From NCBI GenBank assembly GCA_902564385.1, contig CACFAT010000002.1:121671-185670 (forward strand): a stretch of DNA of 64,000 nucleotides. Direction: 5' to 3'. The translations under genes were made by a program, and so were the position numbers. The notes under the pieces were generated by a model. That model searched no databases. It was not told the origin of the DNA and saw only the letters and a list, made by a program, of their open reading frames with translations. Shown in pieces: positions 27,268-37,568 of the stretch. Each line of letters begins with the position of its first letter. Positions within the stretch are counted from its first letter, which is position 1. Source of the DNA: an uncultured Pelagibacteraceae bacterium (GTDB taxonomy: Bacteria; Pseudomonadota; Alphaproteobacteria; Pelagibacterales; Pelagibacteraceae).

Positions 27268-27285
27268 AATGTTATTTATAACATT
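27268..27285. promoter_or_regulatory. Perfect palindrome between ssb and uvrA
   Basis: AATGTTAT-TT-ATAACATT, two 8-base arms around a two-base centre, 18 bases after the ssb start and 46 bases before uvrA. It is a likely operator for the divergent pair. It does not match the alphaproteobacterial LexA box (GTTC-N7-GTTC) but shares TGTTAT/ATAACA with the probable Zur boxes at 44954-44986. Confidence 0.4.
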
Positions 27286-27330
27286 AATAGGCTTGAATAT
27301 TAATTTTATTAATCTAAAGCAACTAAAATT

Positions 27331-30207
27331 ATGCTTAAAAAGATACTTATTAAGGGCGCAAAAGAGCACAATTTAAAGAATATTTCACTAGAGATTCCTA
27401 AAGATAAATTTGTTGTAATAACAGGTCTATCTGGTTCGGGAAAATCATCATTAGCATTTGATACTGTCTATGCAGAAGGTCAAAGACGATATGTTGAAAG
27501 TTTATCTGCATACGCAAGACAGTTTTTAGACAAAATGAAAAAACCAAATGTAGATTTAATCGAAGGTTTGAGTCCAGCAATTTCAATAGAACAAAAAAAT
27601 ACTTCTAAAAATCCAAGATCAACAGTTGCAACCGTTACTGAGATATATGACTACATGAGGGTACTTTATGCAAGAGCAGGAATACCCTATTCTCCATTTA
27701 CAGGTAAACCAATTACTTCTCAAACTATTAGTCAAATTGTTGATAAGATTAAAGAATTACCAAAAAAATCAACCATATATTTATACGCTCCAGTCGTAAG
27801 AGGACGTAAGGGTGAATATAAAAAAGATATATTAGGATATAAAAAAAGAGGATTTAGAAAAATTAAAGTTGATGACCAATTGTATGATATTGAAAATGTT
27901 CCAGAGTTAAATAAAAAACTTAAACACGATATTTCAATTTTAGTTGATAGAATTGTAATAAATTCCTCATTAGGAAACAGATTAGCTGAAAGTGTTGAAA
28001 CAGCTGTTAATTTAGCAAATGGATTACTTTTCGTTGAATATGAAAATGAAACACTTCCAAAAAAATACAGAAAAATTGAAAAATTAATTTTCTCAACCAA
28101 ATTTGCTTGTCCTGAAAGTGGTTTTACTATTGAAGAGATTGAACCAAGACTTTTTTCATTCAACAGTCCTTATGGAGCCTGTGAAGAATGTGAAGGTATT
28201 GGAATGAAATTAAATGTTGATCCAAATTTAGTTGTTCCAAATGAAAAAAAATCTATCGCAGATGGTGCAATCGAACCTTGGGCAAAATCTACATCAATGT
28301 ATTACGCCCAAACATTAGCATCTTTATCTAAACATTATGGTTTTTCATTAGATGATAAATGGTCAAAACTACCAAAAAAAATTAAGGATGTAATTTTGTA
28401 TGGATCTGATGATGAAGAAATTAAATTTACTTATGACGATGGTTATGAAAAATATTCGCACAAAAAAACCTTTGAAGGTGTAGTCAATAATCTAGAGAGA
28501 AGATATTTAGAAACAGATAGCGATTGGAAAAGAGAAGAAATTGCTCAATATCAATCTGATACAAAATGTGAAAGATGCAATGGTTATCGATTAAAAGATG
28601 AAGCTCTGTGTGTTAAAATAAATGAATTAAACATTAGCCAAGTTACAGAAAAATCAATTTTTGATGCTAAGGAATGGTTTAGATCTTTAGAAGTTAAATT
28701 AGATAAAAGACAAATTAAAATTGCACAACATATATTAAAAGAAATTAATGAACGTTTAGATTTTCTTTTAAATGTTGGTCTTGATTATTTAACTTTATCT
28801 AGAGAGTCTGGAACATTATCTGGTGGTGAAGCACAAAGGATTAGACTAGCTTCACAAATAGGATCAGGTTTAACTGGAGTTCTATACGTTTTAGATGAAC
28901 CATCAATTGGTTTACATCAAAAAGATAATGTTAAGCTTATAGATGCATTAAAAAGATTAAGAGACTTAGGTAATACTGTTATTGTTGTTGAACACGATAC
29001 AGAAACAATGGAGAATGCAGATCATATAATAGATTTAGGACCTGAAGCTGGAAATAAAGGTGGAGAAATTGTTGCCGAAGGTACCTATGAGCAAATTTTA
29101 AAGAATGATAAAAGTATTACTGGAAGATATTTATCAAATAAGAGTTTCATACCTATTCCAAAAAATAGAAGACTTGCAAAAAATGGTAGATTTTTAGAAA
29201 TCAATGGTGCATCGGGAAATAATTTAAATAACGTAAATTTAAAAATACCTTTAGGTAGTTTCACTTGTGTTACTGGTGTATCTGGAAGTGGTAAATCTAC
29301 TTTGATACTTCAAACTTTATACAATGCATTAAATCTTACTTTGAATAATAATAAGTCTAGAAAAATTCCTCAGCCATTTAGAGGATTTAAAGGAATAGAA
29401 TTAATTGATAAAGTTATAGATATTGATCAATCACCTATTGGCAGAACTCCTAGATCAAATCCTGCTACATATACTGGAGCTTTTGGTCCTATAAGAGACT
29501 GGTTTACCAATTTACCTGAAGCAAAAAGTAGAGGCTATAAACCTGGAAGATTTTCTTTCAATGTAAAGGGTGGAAGATGTGAAGCATGTGAAGGAGATGG
29601 TGTAATTACTTACGAAATGCACTTTCTTCCTGATGTTTACATAACATGCGATGAATGCAAAGGCACTAGATACAACAGAGAAACATTAGAGATTAAATTC
29701 AAAGATAAGAGTATTGCAGATGTTTTAAATATGACTGTTGATGAAGGATGTGAGTATTTTGAAAATATTTCAAACATAAAAACTAAACTTCTAACGTTAA
29801 AGAAAGTTGGTCTTGGCTACATAAAAATTGGTCAGCAAGCTACAACTCTTTCTGGTGGAGAGGCTCAGCGTATTAAGCTTGCTAAAGAATTATCTAAAAG
29901 GTCCACAGGAAGAACAATGTATATATTAGATGAACCAACTACTGGATTACATCAACATGATATAAAAAAACTTTTGGAAATATTGCACACCTTTGTTGCA
30001 ACGGGTAATTCAGTTGTAGTTATTGAGCATAATTTAGATGTTATTAAAACTGCCGATTATATTGTAGACATGGGACCCGAGGGTGGTGTTAAAGGCGGAA
30101 ATATTATTGCCGAAGGCAAACCCGAGGAAGTTGCAAAAGTGAAAGGTAGCTATACAGGTAAATTTTTAAAGCCTTTATTAGATACAAAATTTAAAAAAAT
30201 CGCTTAA
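27331..30207 (+). CDS. uvrA: Excinuclease ABC subunit A
   Basis: Damage-recognition ATPase of nucleotide excision repair. 958 residues with two ABC modules: Walker [10 protein letters not shown] (32-40) and GVSGSGKST (about 650), and two LSGGEAQRI signatures. UvrB-binding domain and zinc modules are present: CERCNG and CEACEGDG...CDECKG. In the first zinc finger the second Cys is Ser (CPESGF), also seen in other alphaproteobacteria. All ATPase motifs are intact. Confidence 0.97.
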   Translation: MLKKILIKGAKEHNLKNISLEIPKDKFVVITGLSGSGKSSLAFDTVYAEGQRRYVESLSAYARQFLDKMKKPNVDLIEGLSPAISIEQKNTSKNPRSTVATVTEIYDYMRVLYARAGIPYSPFTGKPITSQTISQIVDKIKELPKKSTIYLYAPVVRGRKGEYKKDILGYKKRGFRKIKVDDQLYDIENVPELNKKLKHDISILVDRIVINSSLGNRLAESVETAVNLANGLLFVEYENETLPKKYRKIEKLIFSTKFACPESGFTIEEIEPRLFSFNSPYGACEECEGIGMKLNVDPNLVVPNEKKSIADGAIEPWAKSTSMYYAQTLASLSKHYGFSLDDKWSKLPKKIKDVILYGSDDEEIKFTYDDGYEKYSHKKTFEGVVNNLERRYLETDSDWKREEIAQYQSDTKCERCNGYRLKDEALCVKINELNISQVTEKSIFDAKEWFRSLEVKLDKRQIKIAQHILKEINERLDFLLNVGLDYLTLSRESGTLSGGEAQRIRLASQIGSGLTGVLYVLDEPSIGLHQKDNVKLIDALKRLRDLGNTVIVVEHDTETMENADHIIDLGPEAGNKGGEIVAEGTYEQILKNDKSITGRYLSNKSFIPIPKNRRLAKNGRFLEINGASGNNLNNVNLKIPLGSFTCVTGVSGSGKSTLILQTLYNALNLTLNNNKSRKIPQPFRGFKGIELIDKVIDIDQSPIGRTPRSNPATYTGAFGPIRDWFTNLPEAKSRGYKPGRFSFNVKGGRCEACEGDGVITYEMHFLPDVYITCDECKGTRYNRETLEIKFKDKSIADVLNMTVDEGCEYFENISNIKTKLLTLKKVGLGYIKIGQQATTLSGGEAQRIKLAKELSKRSTGRTMYILDEPTTGLHQHDIKKLLEILHTFVATGNSVVVIEHNLDVIKTADYIVDMGPEGGVKGGNIIAEGKPEEVAKVKGSYTGKFLKPLLDTKFKKIA

Positions 30208-30242
30208 TCTTTATAGAAAAATAATATAAAATCATTACACAG

Positions 30243-30845
30243 ATGACTTCCATATTACAATCATTATCAAAAACTGTTCATTTATCATTAGCTATTGCAA
30301 TATTACTATTCATTGGTCTTTACATCGGTAATGGTGGATTTGATTTTGATGTTTTATTTTGGAGCTGGTTATTAAGATATGTACATGTAACTGTAAGTAT
30401 TATGTGGATTGGTTTACTCTGGTATTTCAATTTTGTTCAAATTCCTAACATGGCTAAAATTCCAGACGAACAAAAACCAGCAATAGGCAAAGTTATAGCT
30501 CCAGCAGCATTATTTTGGTTTAGATGGGCAGCGCTATTTACAATCATATCAGGATTATTATTAGCCTATTTTAATGGTTACGTTCATCAAGCGATGACAT
30601 TAGGAATTGGATCAGGTGGTGGAAAAAATACTGCAATAGGAATTGGAATGTGGTTAGGATTAATAATGGCATTCAATGTTTGGTTTGTTATATGGCCAAA
30701 TCAAAAAAGAGCTTTAGGTATGGTTGAGTGTGAACCAGAAGTTAAAGCTAAATCAGCAAAGACTGCAATGCTATTTTCTAGAACAAATACACTTTTATCC
30801 TTACCAATGTTGTTAACAATGGTAGCAGCACAAAACCTATATTAA
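30243..30845 (+). CDS. Urate hydroxylase PuuD-type membrane domain protein
   Basis: 200 residues, five to six membrane helices, resembling the N-terminal integral membrane domain of PuuD-type urate oxidases (DUF989). Conserved histidines in YVHVT, GYVHQAM and tryptophans in WFRW may bind haem. The C-terminal cytochrome c domain of full-length PuuD is missing, so function as a urate hydroxylase is uncertain; no other purine-degradation gene is nearby. Its 3' end overlaps secF by four bases. Confidence 0.7.
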   Translation: MTSILQSLSKTVHLSLAIAILLFIGLYIGNGGFDFDVLFWSWLLRYVHVTVSIMWIGLLWYFNFVQIPNMAKIPDEQKPAIGKVIAPAALFWFRWAALFTIISGLLLAYFNGYVHQAMTLGIGSGGGKNTAIGIGMWLGLIMAFNVWFVIWPNQKRALGMVECEPEVKAKSAKTAMLFSRTNTLLSLPMLLTMVAAQNLY

Positions 30846-31738
30846 TTATTCTTTTCTTCCTTAACAATGGTTCTTTGGCTAACTTTTAAAGAGACTAGTA
30901 CTGGGTTTGCAATATAAATAGATGAATAAGTTCCAAAAATTACTCCTAATATCATTGCCAACGAAAATCCTTTTAATATTTCTCCACCAAAAATAAATAT
31001 AGATAAAAGTGCCAACAATGTAGTAACTGAAGTTATTATTGTTCGTGATAAAGTTTCATTTATTGAGATATTTGTTAGTTCGAATATTTTAATATCAGCA
31101 TATTTACGCAAATTTTCTCTAACTCTATCAAATATTACAACTGTATCATTCATTGAATATCCAACTATTGTTAAAACAGCTGCAACGATTGAAAGATTGA
31201 TTTCTAATGAAAATACAGAAAATACTCCTAATGTAATTATAACGTCATGAAATAAAGCTAAAATAGCTCCAAGACTAAATTGCCACTCAAATCTGATCCA
31301 AATATATAAAAGCATAGCCGCTAAAGATAAAGCTATCGCTATTACACCTGATCTCAGAAGTTCTGCACTAACCTTTGGCCCAACATTTTCTACTCTTCTA
31401 AAATCAACCGTACCTATAGAATTTGATAGCTTAGTTTTTATCTCCTCTATAAACTTTGGATCATTTGAATTTTGTTTTTCAAATTTAACTACAAAATCTG
31501 TTTCATTACCAAAATTTTTCACTGAAACATCACCAAGATTCATTTGATTAAAACTATCTCTTATTTTTGTTATATTAGCAGAAGATTTGTCAGTCCTTAG
31601 CTCTATTAGAGTACCCCCTTTAAAATCAACACCAAAATTCAATCCTTTAAAAACTAAGAAAACTAAGGAAGCTATGATTAATATACCTGAAAGTATATTA
31701 AAACTTTTATAAAACTTATTAAAATAGATTGTTTTCAT
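30842..31738 (-). CDS. secF: Protein translocase subunit SecF
   Basis: Membrane partner of SecD; uses proton-motive force to complete export of preproteins through SecYEG. 298 residues, six helices with a periplasmic P4-like domain. The family phrase GYSMNDTVVIFDRVREN lies in TM4-5 and GVDFKGGTLIEL near the N-terminus. It overlaps secD by one base. Separate SecD and SecF genes, as in E. coli. Confidence 0.96.
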   Translation of the reverse strand: MKTIYFNKFYKSFNILSGILIIASLVFLVFKGLNFGVDFKGGTLIELRTDKSSANITKIRDSFNQMNLGDVSVKNFGNETDFVVKFEKQNSNDPKFIEEIKTKLSNSIGTVDFRRVENVGPKVSAELLRSGVIAIALSLAAMLLYIWIRFEWQFSLGAILALFHDVIITLGVFSVFSLEINLSIVAAVLTIVGYSMNDTVVIFDRVRENLRKYADIKIFELTNISINETLSRTIITSVTTLLALLSIFIFGGEILKGFSLAMILGVIFGTYSSIYIANPVLVSLKVSQRTIVKEEKNN

Positions 31739-33291
31739 TATATAAGTTTTTCCTTATGTTTATTTTTGATGACATAGTAAGCAGTAATCAAACGGGCAAT
31801 AAAATATACTGAAAATAGTGTTGTAAGTATTCCAACTCCAAGTGTTATAGAAAATCCTTTAATTGGACCTGAGCCCATGAAAAATAGGATTACTGCAGCG
31901 ATTAAAGTTGTAATATTGGCATCTAAAATTGTTGTTCGTGATTTTGTATAACCAGAATCAAAAGCTACAATTGAATTATTTTCATTTTTTAATTCTTCTT
32001 TAATTCTCTCAAAAATTAAAACATTTGCATCAACGGCCATACCTACTGTTAAAATAATACCTGCAATTCCAGGGAGTGTAAGAGTTGCTTCAAATAATGT
32101 TAAAATTCCTACTAATAAAAATAAATTAGAAATTAAGGCTAAGTTAGCAATTAAGCCGAAAAATCTATATTTATAGAACATAAAGGCAACGACTAAGATA
32201 AATCCTATTATCAATGACATAATTCCTGCATTAATTGAATCTTTTCCAAGGTCGGGACCTACAGTTCTTTCTTCAATAATATTAAGTGGAGCCGGCAAAG
32301 CACCTGATCTTAATAGTAAAGCTAAATCTGTTGCTGATTGAAAGGTGAAATTACCAGATATCTGTCCATTTCCTCCAATAATTGGTTCTCTGACTTCAGG
32401 AGCGCTAATAATTTTTCCATCCAAAACAATTGCCAACCTTTTTCCAACACCATTTGAAGTCGCCTTACCAAACTTTTTTGCTCCTACTCTATCCAAGCTA
32501 AATGAAACAACTGTCTCATTAGTTTGATTATTCATAGTGGGCTTAGCATCCATAAGATTATCACCACTTAAAACAATTCGTTTACTAACAATGGCTTCAC
32601 TAGAGCCATCCTCAAAAGAAAGTTTTTCTGTACCAAATGATTCTTCAGAACTACTGGATATAAATTGGAATGTTAGGTTTGCTGTTTTACCTAATAAAGA
32701 TTTAATTCTACCAGGATCGTCTAATCCTGGCAACTCAACAAGAATTCTATCATTACCTCTTTTTAAAATATTTGGCTCATTAGTTCCTACTTCATCAACT
32801 CTTCTTCTTACAATTTCAATTGCTTGATCTAATGATGAATTTTTTAACAATACTAGTCCATAGTCAGAAAATTCTAACTTGAATGAGGTATCCATGTTTT
32901 CAAAGTTAAATTGATGGGATTTATATTGTTGAAAATAAGGATTTATCTCACTTTTATCATCATCTAACAGAGATTTAACATCCTCAATCTTAGAATTTTC
33001 AACATCGAATATAATTGACTTATCCTCAATTACAAAATTTCTAACCTTAATATCTTTATCTTTGAAAAATTTTTTAAACTCTAATACTTTACTTTGCAAT
33101 CTTTGAGTAATGACTGGTTCGTTATCTATCTCTAACAATAAATAAGAACCACCTTGTAAATCTAATCCTAATTTTATATTTTTTGAGAAAAATTCATCAT
33201 CAACTTTTGTAAAATTGGAAATGGTAAAATATGAAATAATAAGTGTAAAAATTAAAACACTAAAAACTCTTAATTTAGAAAAATATAACAC
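31738..33291 (-). CDS. secD: Protein translocase subunit SecD
   Basis: Larger half of SecDF, 517 residues, shorter than E. coli (615) through loss of part of the periplasmic head. Marker segments: GLDLQGGSYLLLEID, RRRVDEVGTNEP, RILVELPG, and the TM block GIAGIILTVGMAVDANVLIFERI that carries the proton-relay Asp. It follows yajC with a 12-base gap on the same strand; the genes act in one translocase accessory complex. Confidence 0.96.
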   Translation of the reverse strand: MLYFSKLRVFSVLIFTLIISYFTISNFTKVDDEFFSKNIKLGLDLQGGSYLLLEIDNEPVITQRLQSKVLEFKKFFKDKDIKVRNFVIEDKSIIFDVENSKIEDVKSLLDDDKSEINPYFQQYKSHQFNFENMDTSFKLEFSDYGLVLLKNSSLDQAIEIVRRRVDEVGTNEPNILKRGNDRILVELPGLDDPGRIKSLLGKTANLTFQFISSSSEESFGTEKLSFEDGSSEAIVSKRIVLSGDNLMDAKPTMNNQTNETVVSFSLDRVGAKKFGKATSNGVGKRLAIVLDGKIISAPEVREPIIGGNGQISGNFTFQSATDLALLLRSGALPAPLNIIEERTVGPDLGKDSINAGIMSLIIGFILVVAFMFYKYRFFGLIANLALISNLFLLVGILTLFEATLTLPGIAGIILTVGMAVDANVLIFERIKEELKNENNSIVAFDSGYTKSRTTILDANITTLIAAVILFFMGSGPIKGFSITLGVGILTTLFSVYFIARLITAYYVIKNKHKEKLI

Positions 33292-33303
33292 TTTAGGAAG
33301 TTA

Positions 33304-33588
33304 TTATTTTTTTGGTTCAGCTTTAGTAACTAGTCCTTGTATTCCTGTAGCTCGAACAATTTCAACTTTAACATTATCAGCTATCATAACTTCTACTTTC
33401 TCATTATCGATAACTCGTTCTACAGTGCCAACGATACCCCCAGAAGTAATAACTTTATCTCCACGCTTTAAAGCTTCAACCATAGCCTTATGTTCTTTAA
33501 CTTTCTTTTGCTGGGGTCTAATTAAGAAAAAGTAAAATATTACGAATATTAAAATTAGGGGTATAAATTGTCCAATTCCTGCGTCCAT
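33304..33588 (-). CDS. yajC: Preprotein translocase subunit YajC
   Basis: Small accessory of the SecDF complex, 94 residues. One transmembrane helix (about 7-25), then RPQQKKVKEHKAMVEALKRG, and a small beta domain with DKVITSGGIVGTV, all diagnostic. First gene of yajC-secD-secF. In many alphaproteobacteria surE, pcm and a LysM lipoprotein gene lie between serS and yajC; here serS follows directly upstream. Confidence 0.95.
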   Translation of the reverse strand: MDAGIGQFIPLILIFVIFYFFLIRPQQKKVKEHKAMVEALKRGDKVITSGGIVGTVERVIDNEKVEVMIADNVKVEIVRATGIQGLVTKAEPKK

Positions 33589-33645
33589 GTTAAGTCCTTA
33601 AAAAGTTAACGATTATTTATACTATATACTTTTAGAAGACAACTC

Positions 33646-34905
33646 TTAATTGATACCTATTTTCTCCATATTGTTCATATATGGTCTTAGTTTTTCAGGA
33701 ATAGTTATTGAACCATCCTCAGTTTGGTAATTTTCTAATATCGCAATTAAGGTTCTACCAACGGCAAGTCCGCTCCCATTTAAAGTACCAACAAATTCAT
33801 TTTCGTTTTTATTATTTTTATATCTAGCTTTCATTCTTTTAGCCTGAAATGTTCCACATGAAGAACAGCTTGATATTTCTCTATATTTATTTTCAGATGG
33901 AAGCCAAACCTCTATATCATAAGTTTTTTCTGCACTAAAACCCATATCACCGGTACTTAAAATAATTTTTCTGTAAGGTAATTGTAAATCATCTAAAATT
34001 TTAGTTGCACAATTAGTCATTCTCTCTAGTTCTTCAATGCACTTATTATTTTCTACAATACTGACTAGTTCAACTTTATAAAATTGATGTTGTCTAATCA
34101 TGCCCTTTGTATCTTTACCATAACTTCCTGCTTCTTTTCTAAAACAAGGTGTTGATGCAACTAATCTCATTGGCAAAGATTTTAGATTTAATATCTGATT
34201 TTTAACCATATTAGTTAAGATCACTTCAGCGGTAGGGATTAAAAACTTTCTATCATTTTTATCATCAAACTTAATTTCGAATTGATCATTTTCAAATTTG
34301 GGCAATTGGCCAGTTCCAAACATAGTGTTGTCTGTAGCCATTAAAGGTGGAGAGATTTCAGTGTAGCCATTATTAATGACATGTGTATCAATCATAAAAT
34401 TAGAAATTGCTCTTTCTAATGATGCTAATTTGTCTTTAACAAAAACAAATCTTGATCCAGTTGTTTTTGTTGCTAAATCAAAATCTAACATATTCAGTTT
34501 TTCACCAATTTCATAATGAGATTTTGGTTTAAAACTCATTTCTTTAATTTCACCAGATTTTACAACCTCTTTATTGCTATTTTCATCCTTACCTACGGGG
34601 ACATCATTCAATGGTAAATTAGGAATATTACTTAATATCTGATCAAGTTGGTCTTTAACACTTTTTTGATTTTTACTTAAATTATCTATTTTATTTGAAA
34701 TTTCTTTAGACTTTTCAAAAAGGGTTTCATCTTTAGATTTAGAAATAGATTTTTTTTCCATTTCTAATTTTTCTTTTTCTTGAATTAATTTTCTATTTTC
34801 TTCATCGAGATTTAGTATTTGATCAAAGTCTACATCAACGTTTCGATTTTTAATTGTATTTTTAAAATTATCGATATCTTTTCTAATATCCTTAATATTG
34901 TGCAT
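33646..34905 (-). CDS. serS: Seryl-tRNA synthetase
   Basis: Class II synthetase charging tRNA-Ser, also needed for selenocysteine where present. 419 residues: N-terminal coiled-coil arm (about 30-105) that grips the long variable arm, then the catalytic domain with motif 2 (CFRKEAGSYG) and motif 3 (GSGLAVGRTLIAILENYQ). Its start overlaps the tatC end by 14 bases. Confidence 0.97.
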   Translation of the reverse strand: MHNIKDIRKDIDNFKNTIKNRNVDVDFDQILNLDEENRKLIQEKEKLEMEKKSISKSKDETLFEKSKEISNKIDNLSKNQKSVKDQLDQILSNIPNLPLNDVPVGKDENSNKEVVKSGEIKEMSFKPKSHYEIGEKLNMLDFDLATKTTGSRFVFVKDKLASLERAISNFMIDTHVINNGYTEISPPLMATDNTMFGTGQLPKFENDQFEIKFDDKNDRKFLIPTAEVILTNMVKNQILNLKSLPMRLVASTPCFRKEAGSYGKDTKGMIRQHQFYKVELVSIVENNKCIEELERMTNCATKILDDLQLPYRKIILSTGDMGFSAEKTYDIEVWLPSENKYREISSCSSCGTFQAKRMKARYKNNKNENEFVGTLNGSGLAVGRTLIAILENYQTEDGSITIPEKLRPYMNNMEKIGIN

Positions 34906-35665
34906 TTCTCTCTTGAGCTTTCTTTTCGATAATATTTACAGAAAAAATTGATAATTCATATAAAATTAACAAAGGTATTGCTAAACCTATTTGTGTAATT
35001 GGATCTGGTGGAGTTAATATTGCAGCAGCAGCAAATATTATTACAACAAAATATTTTCTTCTTTCTCTTAAATAAGTTGAATTTACAACTCCTATTCTTG
35101 CAAGCAAACTTAATACAACTGGTAGCTGAAAACTTAATCCAAATGCAAAAATTAACTTCATCACAAGAGATAAGTATTCATTAACTTTAGCTTCTAATTG
35201 AATCGGTAAGCTAGTCCCAAGTCCCGTACTTTCAAATGATAAAAAGAATTTAAATGCTAGTGGCATAATTAGATAATAAACAAGCATACCTCCTAGTAAA
35301 AAAAGTATTGGTGTAATTACTAAGTAAGGCATAATTGCTTTCTTTTCATGGGTGTATAATCCTGGTGCAATAAATTTCCAAATTTGAATAAGGATATATG
35401 GACTGGTCACAAAGAAAGCAGCAAAAAAAGAAACTTTAAGATATGTTAAAAATGTTTCTTGAAGAGCGGTAAAGATTAATCTTCTATCAACATTATCATC
35501 CTTTACAGCATTAGCGTAAGGTTCAACTAAAAATCCATATATGTATTCAGAAAAATAGTAACAAACTACAAATAATACTGCTAAGAAGATAAATGAATGT
35601 ATTAGTCTTTGTCTTAATTCAGTAAGATGACTTATAAAACCTGTTTCTTTTTTTTTAGCTGTCAT
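34892..35665 (-). CDS. tatC: Sec-independent protein translocase TatC
   Basis: Core receptor of the twin-arginine translocon, 257 residues, six helices. Family features: SHLTELRQRL at the N-terminus with the glutamate important for signal binding, FITSPYILIQIWKFIAPGL, and FGLSFQLPVVLSLL. TatA, TatB and TatC are encoded together (tatA first on this strand). It overlaps tatB by 11 bases and serS by 14. Confidence 0.97.
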   Translation of the reverse strand: MTAKKKETGFISHLTELRQRLIHSFIFLAVLFVVCYYFSEYIYGFLVEPYANAVKDDNVDRRLIFTALQETFLTYLKVSFFAAFFVTSPYILIQIWKFIAPGLYTHEKKAIMPYLVITPILFLLGGMLVYYLIMPLAFKFFLSFESTGLGTSLPIQLEAKVNEYLSLVMKLIFAFGLSFQLPVVLSLLARIGVVNSTYLRERRKYFVVIIFAAAAILTPPDPITQIGLAIPLLILYELSIFSVNIIEKKAQERNAQY

Positions 35666-35891
35666 CTTTAGGTTTATCCTCTTTCATAATCTCAGTATTT
35701 TTTTTTAATTCTTCTTTAATTGAAACATCAGTTATTTCTGTAACTTGATTTTGAACATCTGAAAAATATCTCTTAGCAGAACCTATCCATGATCCAACTT
35801 TTTTTAACATTACAGGAAAGTCTTTTGGTCCTACAACTATTATTGCAATAGATACTATTATTAATATTTCAAACCAGCCGATCTGTGGCAT
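35655..35891 (-). CDS. tatB: Sec-independent protein translocase TatB
   Basis: Partner of TatC in the twin-arginine receptor. 78 residues: the first helix has the E8-type Glu after MPQIGWFE, the FG-equivalent hinge VVGPKDFP typical of TatB, and a short amphipathic helix. Much shorter than E. coli TatB (171), with a reduced charged tail. It follows tatA with a three-base gap. Confidence 0.93.
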   Translation of the reverse strand: MPQIGWFEILIIVSIAIIVVGPKDFPVMLKKVGSWIGSAKRYFSDVQNQVTEITDVSIKEELKKNTEIMKEDKPKDDS

Positions 35892-35894
35892 TGA

Positions 35895-36092
35895 TTACTC
35901 TTTTTTGTCTGAGTCTTGATTTTCAGATATATTTTTTGGTTGGCTATCTTCTGTAGCATCTGTAGCCATACCTTTTTTAAAACTTTTAATTCCTTTAGCA
36001 ACATCACCCATTAGACTAGAGATTTTACCTCTACCAAAAAGTAATACTACTAAAATTACTACAATTGCAATTTGCCAAAATCCTATACTCAT
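35895..36092 (-). CDS. tatA: Sec-independent protein translocase TatA
   Basis: Pore-forming twin-arginine component, 65 residues. It has the single helix [20 protein letters not shown] ending in the FGRGKI hinge, an amphipathic helix with [14 protein letters not shown] and an acidic tail. Located between scpB and tatB on one strand, 42 bases after scpB. Confidence 0.95.
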   Translation of the reverse strand: MSIGFWQIAIVVILVVLLFGRGKISSLMGDVAKGIKSFKKGMATDATEDSQPKNISENQDSDKKE

Positions 36093-36134
36093 AATTACTT
36101 ATAACCTTATAATTTTAGTTTTAAAACTATTTTT

Positions 36135-36827
36135 TTATTTATCGTTATCGGTATTAAGAGTGCTATTAAGCATCTCATCTATATCGGAGTATATATTTTC
36201 CTTTTTATCCTCTTGTTTTTCTTTATAGAATTTGCCTGTTCCAAATATAGATGCATCTACACTAGATGTATCAATAAGACCTGCGGTTCCTAATTCATCA
36301 ACGGTTGGAAGATCTGACAATTTTTGGAGATTGAAATGACTTAAAAAGTCATCTGTTGTTCCATATTGAATAGGTTTACCAGGGGCATCTTTTCGACCTT
36401 GAGGTCTAACCCAGTTCAATTCCATCAATATCTCAAGTGTATTATTCCCGAAAGCAACTCCACGAATTTCTTCTATTTCAGCTCTAGTAACTGGTTGATG
36501 ATAAACAATAATTGCAAGTGTTTCTATCGCAGCCTTTGATAATTTTTTTTCAACAGTTTTTTGTTGAGACATTAATGAGGATAAATTTGGTGAAGTTCTA
36601 AAAGACCATTTATTGGATATACAGACTAAATTTATTCCACGATCAGAATAAAAATTCTGAAGTTTTAGTAAAGATTTTTCAACATCTGTCTTTTTTGAAA
36701 TTTTATTTTCAATAGTTTCAATATTTAAAGGCTCTGCAGCTGCAAAAACAATAGCCTCTATTTCTTTATCAACATCACTTAATTTAAATGGAAATGATAC
36801 AACATTATTTTTTTTTAATTTATTCAT
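36135..36827 (-). CDS. scpB: Segregation and condensation protein ScpB
   Basis: Kleisin-associated subunit of the SMC-ScpAB condensin, 230 residues. Two winged-helix domains: ALETLAIIVYHQPVTRAEIEEIRG is the diagnostic core. The N-terminus carries a short extra basic stretch before DVDKEIEAI. The last 40 residues are acidic and low in complexity. Its ATG overlaps the scpA stop by one base. Confidence 0.94.
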   Translation of the reverse strand: MNKLKKNNVVSFPFKLSDVDKEIEAIVFAAAEPLNIETIENKISKKTDVEKSLLKLQNFYSDRGINLVCISNKWSFRTSPNLSSLMSQQKTVEKKLSKAAIETLAIIVYHQPVTRAEIEEIRGVAFGNNTLEILMELNWVRPQGRKDAPGKPIQYGTTDDFLSHFNLQKLSDLPTVDELGTAGLIDTSSVDASIFGTGKFYKEKQEDKKENIYSDIDEMLNSTLNTDNDK

Positions 36828-37558
36828 TAGATTTTTTTAATATATATGTCCTCAAATAAATTATCTTGTTTAATAGATATATTACCTTCTTTTGCAAGCT
36901 CTAAAGATCCAGCAAAAATTCCTGCATTACCTGTCTTACTTAAAGTTTTAGAATTTCTAAAATTTTTTGGTATTAAATCAGTCATATTTTTCCAATCATT
37001 TAAATTATTGTAAAACTCTTTTATGACTTTAATACCCTCTTCGGTAGTAAATACTGGGAGTTTTGGAATATTCATTCTCTGAAAATCTTTTGTCATTACG
37101 ATATTTGAATACGTTTTTAATAATTCAAACAATGTTAATGAATATTGAGAATTATAAATTGATCTCATTCCACTTTTTGAACCTCTCATAAAAATATCTT
37201 TACCTAATCTTTTTCTGCTCAACATCTGAGAAGACAATAATCTTATTAATTCAAGTTTTTTAAGTTGGAGTTTTAATTTCTCTGCTACTTCAAGAGCTTT
37301 AAATTCCTCTTCCTCTGTTTCTGGTAATAGTAGTTTAGATTTAAGATAAGTTAACCAAGTAGCCATTAACAAATATTCTGATGCCAATTCTAAATTTAAA
37401 TTTTCAGTTTTTGTTATAAAATCATGAAATTGATCTGCTAATTTAGTGATTGATATATTTTCCAAATCAACTTTTTGTGATTTAGCTAAATCTAAAAGTA
37501 TTTCTAATGATCCAGAGTAATTACTAAGATCAACATTAAATTCTAAAGAATCACTCAT
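36827..37558 (-). CDS. scpA: Segregation and condensation protein ScpA
   Basis: Kleisin subunit of bacterial condensin, bridging SMC heads, 243 residues. Family features are the N-terminal YSGSLEILLDLAKSQKVDLENI and the LASEYLLMATWLTYLKSKLLLP segment. Together with scpB it forms an overlapping pair; smc itself is not in the window. Confidence 0.94.
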   Translation of the reverse strand: MSDSLEFNVDLSNYSGSLEILLDLAKSQKVDLENISITKLADQFHDFITKTENLNLELASEYLLMATWLTYLKSKLLLPETEEEEFKALEVAEKLKLQLKKLELIRLLSSQMLSRKRLGKDIFMRGSKSGMRSIYNSQYSLTLFELLKTYSNIVMTKDFQRMNIPKLPVFTTEEGIKVIKEFYNNLNDWKNMTDLIPKNFRNSKTLSKTGNAGIFAGSLELAKEGNISIKQDNLFEDIYIKKI

Positions 37559-37568
37559 GGATTTAAAT

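Noticed and set aside
27251..27330. SOS (LexA) box between ssb and uvrA
   Set aside because: The palindrome does not contain the alphaproteobacterial GTTC-N7-GTTC or the E. coli CTG-N10-CAG pattern.
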